Assembly: GCA_001586965.3 (NCBI GenBank)
Contig: LUCW03000752.1
Span: 1-30,000, forward strand
Direction: 5' to 3'
Source: Sphaeroforma sirkka
Taxonomy: Eukaryota > Opisthokonta > Ichthyosporea > Ichthyophonida
DNA: 30,000 bases
How positions within the stretch are numbered: position 1 is the stretch's first letter; every line of letters starts with the position of its first letter. A program made the translations under genes and the position numbers. The notes beneath the pieces were generated by a model that searched no databases, was not told the origin of the DNA, and saw only the letters and a program-made list of their open reading frames with translations. Below are positions 29,982 through 30,000 of this stretch, in pieces.

Positions 29982-30000
29982 ATGTTATGTGTGTGTGTGT
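28484..30000. repeat. AT-rich microsatellite and satellite-like block to the window edge
   Basis: Begins with (CA)n and (TA)n tracts to about 28612. It continues as a 1.3-kb mixture of ATAATATTA, TATGTATA and repeated GATGATGATG elements, ending in a pure (TA)n run at 29896-29974 and (TG)n. No exon is visible, and the open frames are translation artefacts. If the FMN dehydrogenase gene continues to the right, this is intron. Confidence 0.9.

Overview
The window is nuclear DNA of a eukaryote. Genes are split by GT-AG introns of about 150 to 1,700 bases, and no bacterial operon features are seen. Introns and gene gaps are filled with (TA)n tracts, private minisatellites and short TTTAGGG-type telomere-like repeats. 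The peptide deformylase is of the mitochondrial/PDF1A type, and an F-box/ankyrin protein and a CAMK-like kinase are present. This fits a unicellular opisthokont with a repeat-rich genome; an ichthyosporean such as Sphaeroforma is my best guess, but it is an inference and no species marker is visible.

Layout, left to right: (1) the first exon of an unrecognised minus-strand gene at 82-410, which runs off the left edge; (2) a complete four-exon peptide deformylase gene on plus, 1842-5374; (3) a gene-poor stretch with a long (TA)n block; (4) an F-box/ankyrin-repeat gene on plus, 9044 to about 10442; (5) a minisatellite-rich gap; (6) a 14-exon minus-strand gene, 22994 down to 13159, whose exons join in phase to a predicted 693-residue protein; (7) a single-exon gene for a secreted acidic protein on plus, 23889-24689; (8) the last three exons of an FMN-dependent alpha-hydroxy-acid dehydrogenase on minus, 28228 to 25865, with its 5' end outside the window or hidden in the AT-rich block that fills 28484-30000.

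The most notable gene is the 14-exon one. It joins an N-terminal module that looks like the first domain of the TBC1D8/TBC1D9 family (tentative), a complete CAMK/AMPK-like Ser/Thr kinase with all catalytic residues, and a C-terminal START lipid-binding domain. Kinase-START fusions are known in wheat (WKS1/Yr36); this three-part order is one I do not recognise. A reasonable inference is a kinase controlled by, or localised through, a lipid.

A second theme is how introns grow here. In the deformylase gene a roughly 131-bp tandem array ends exactly at an exon, so every unit carries a copy of the 3' splice site. In the kinase gene the first 61 bases of exon 7 and its acceptor are duplicated upstream, with only two changes, both synonymous. 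No virus-like element, transposon coding region, tRNA, rRNA or CRISPR array was recognised.
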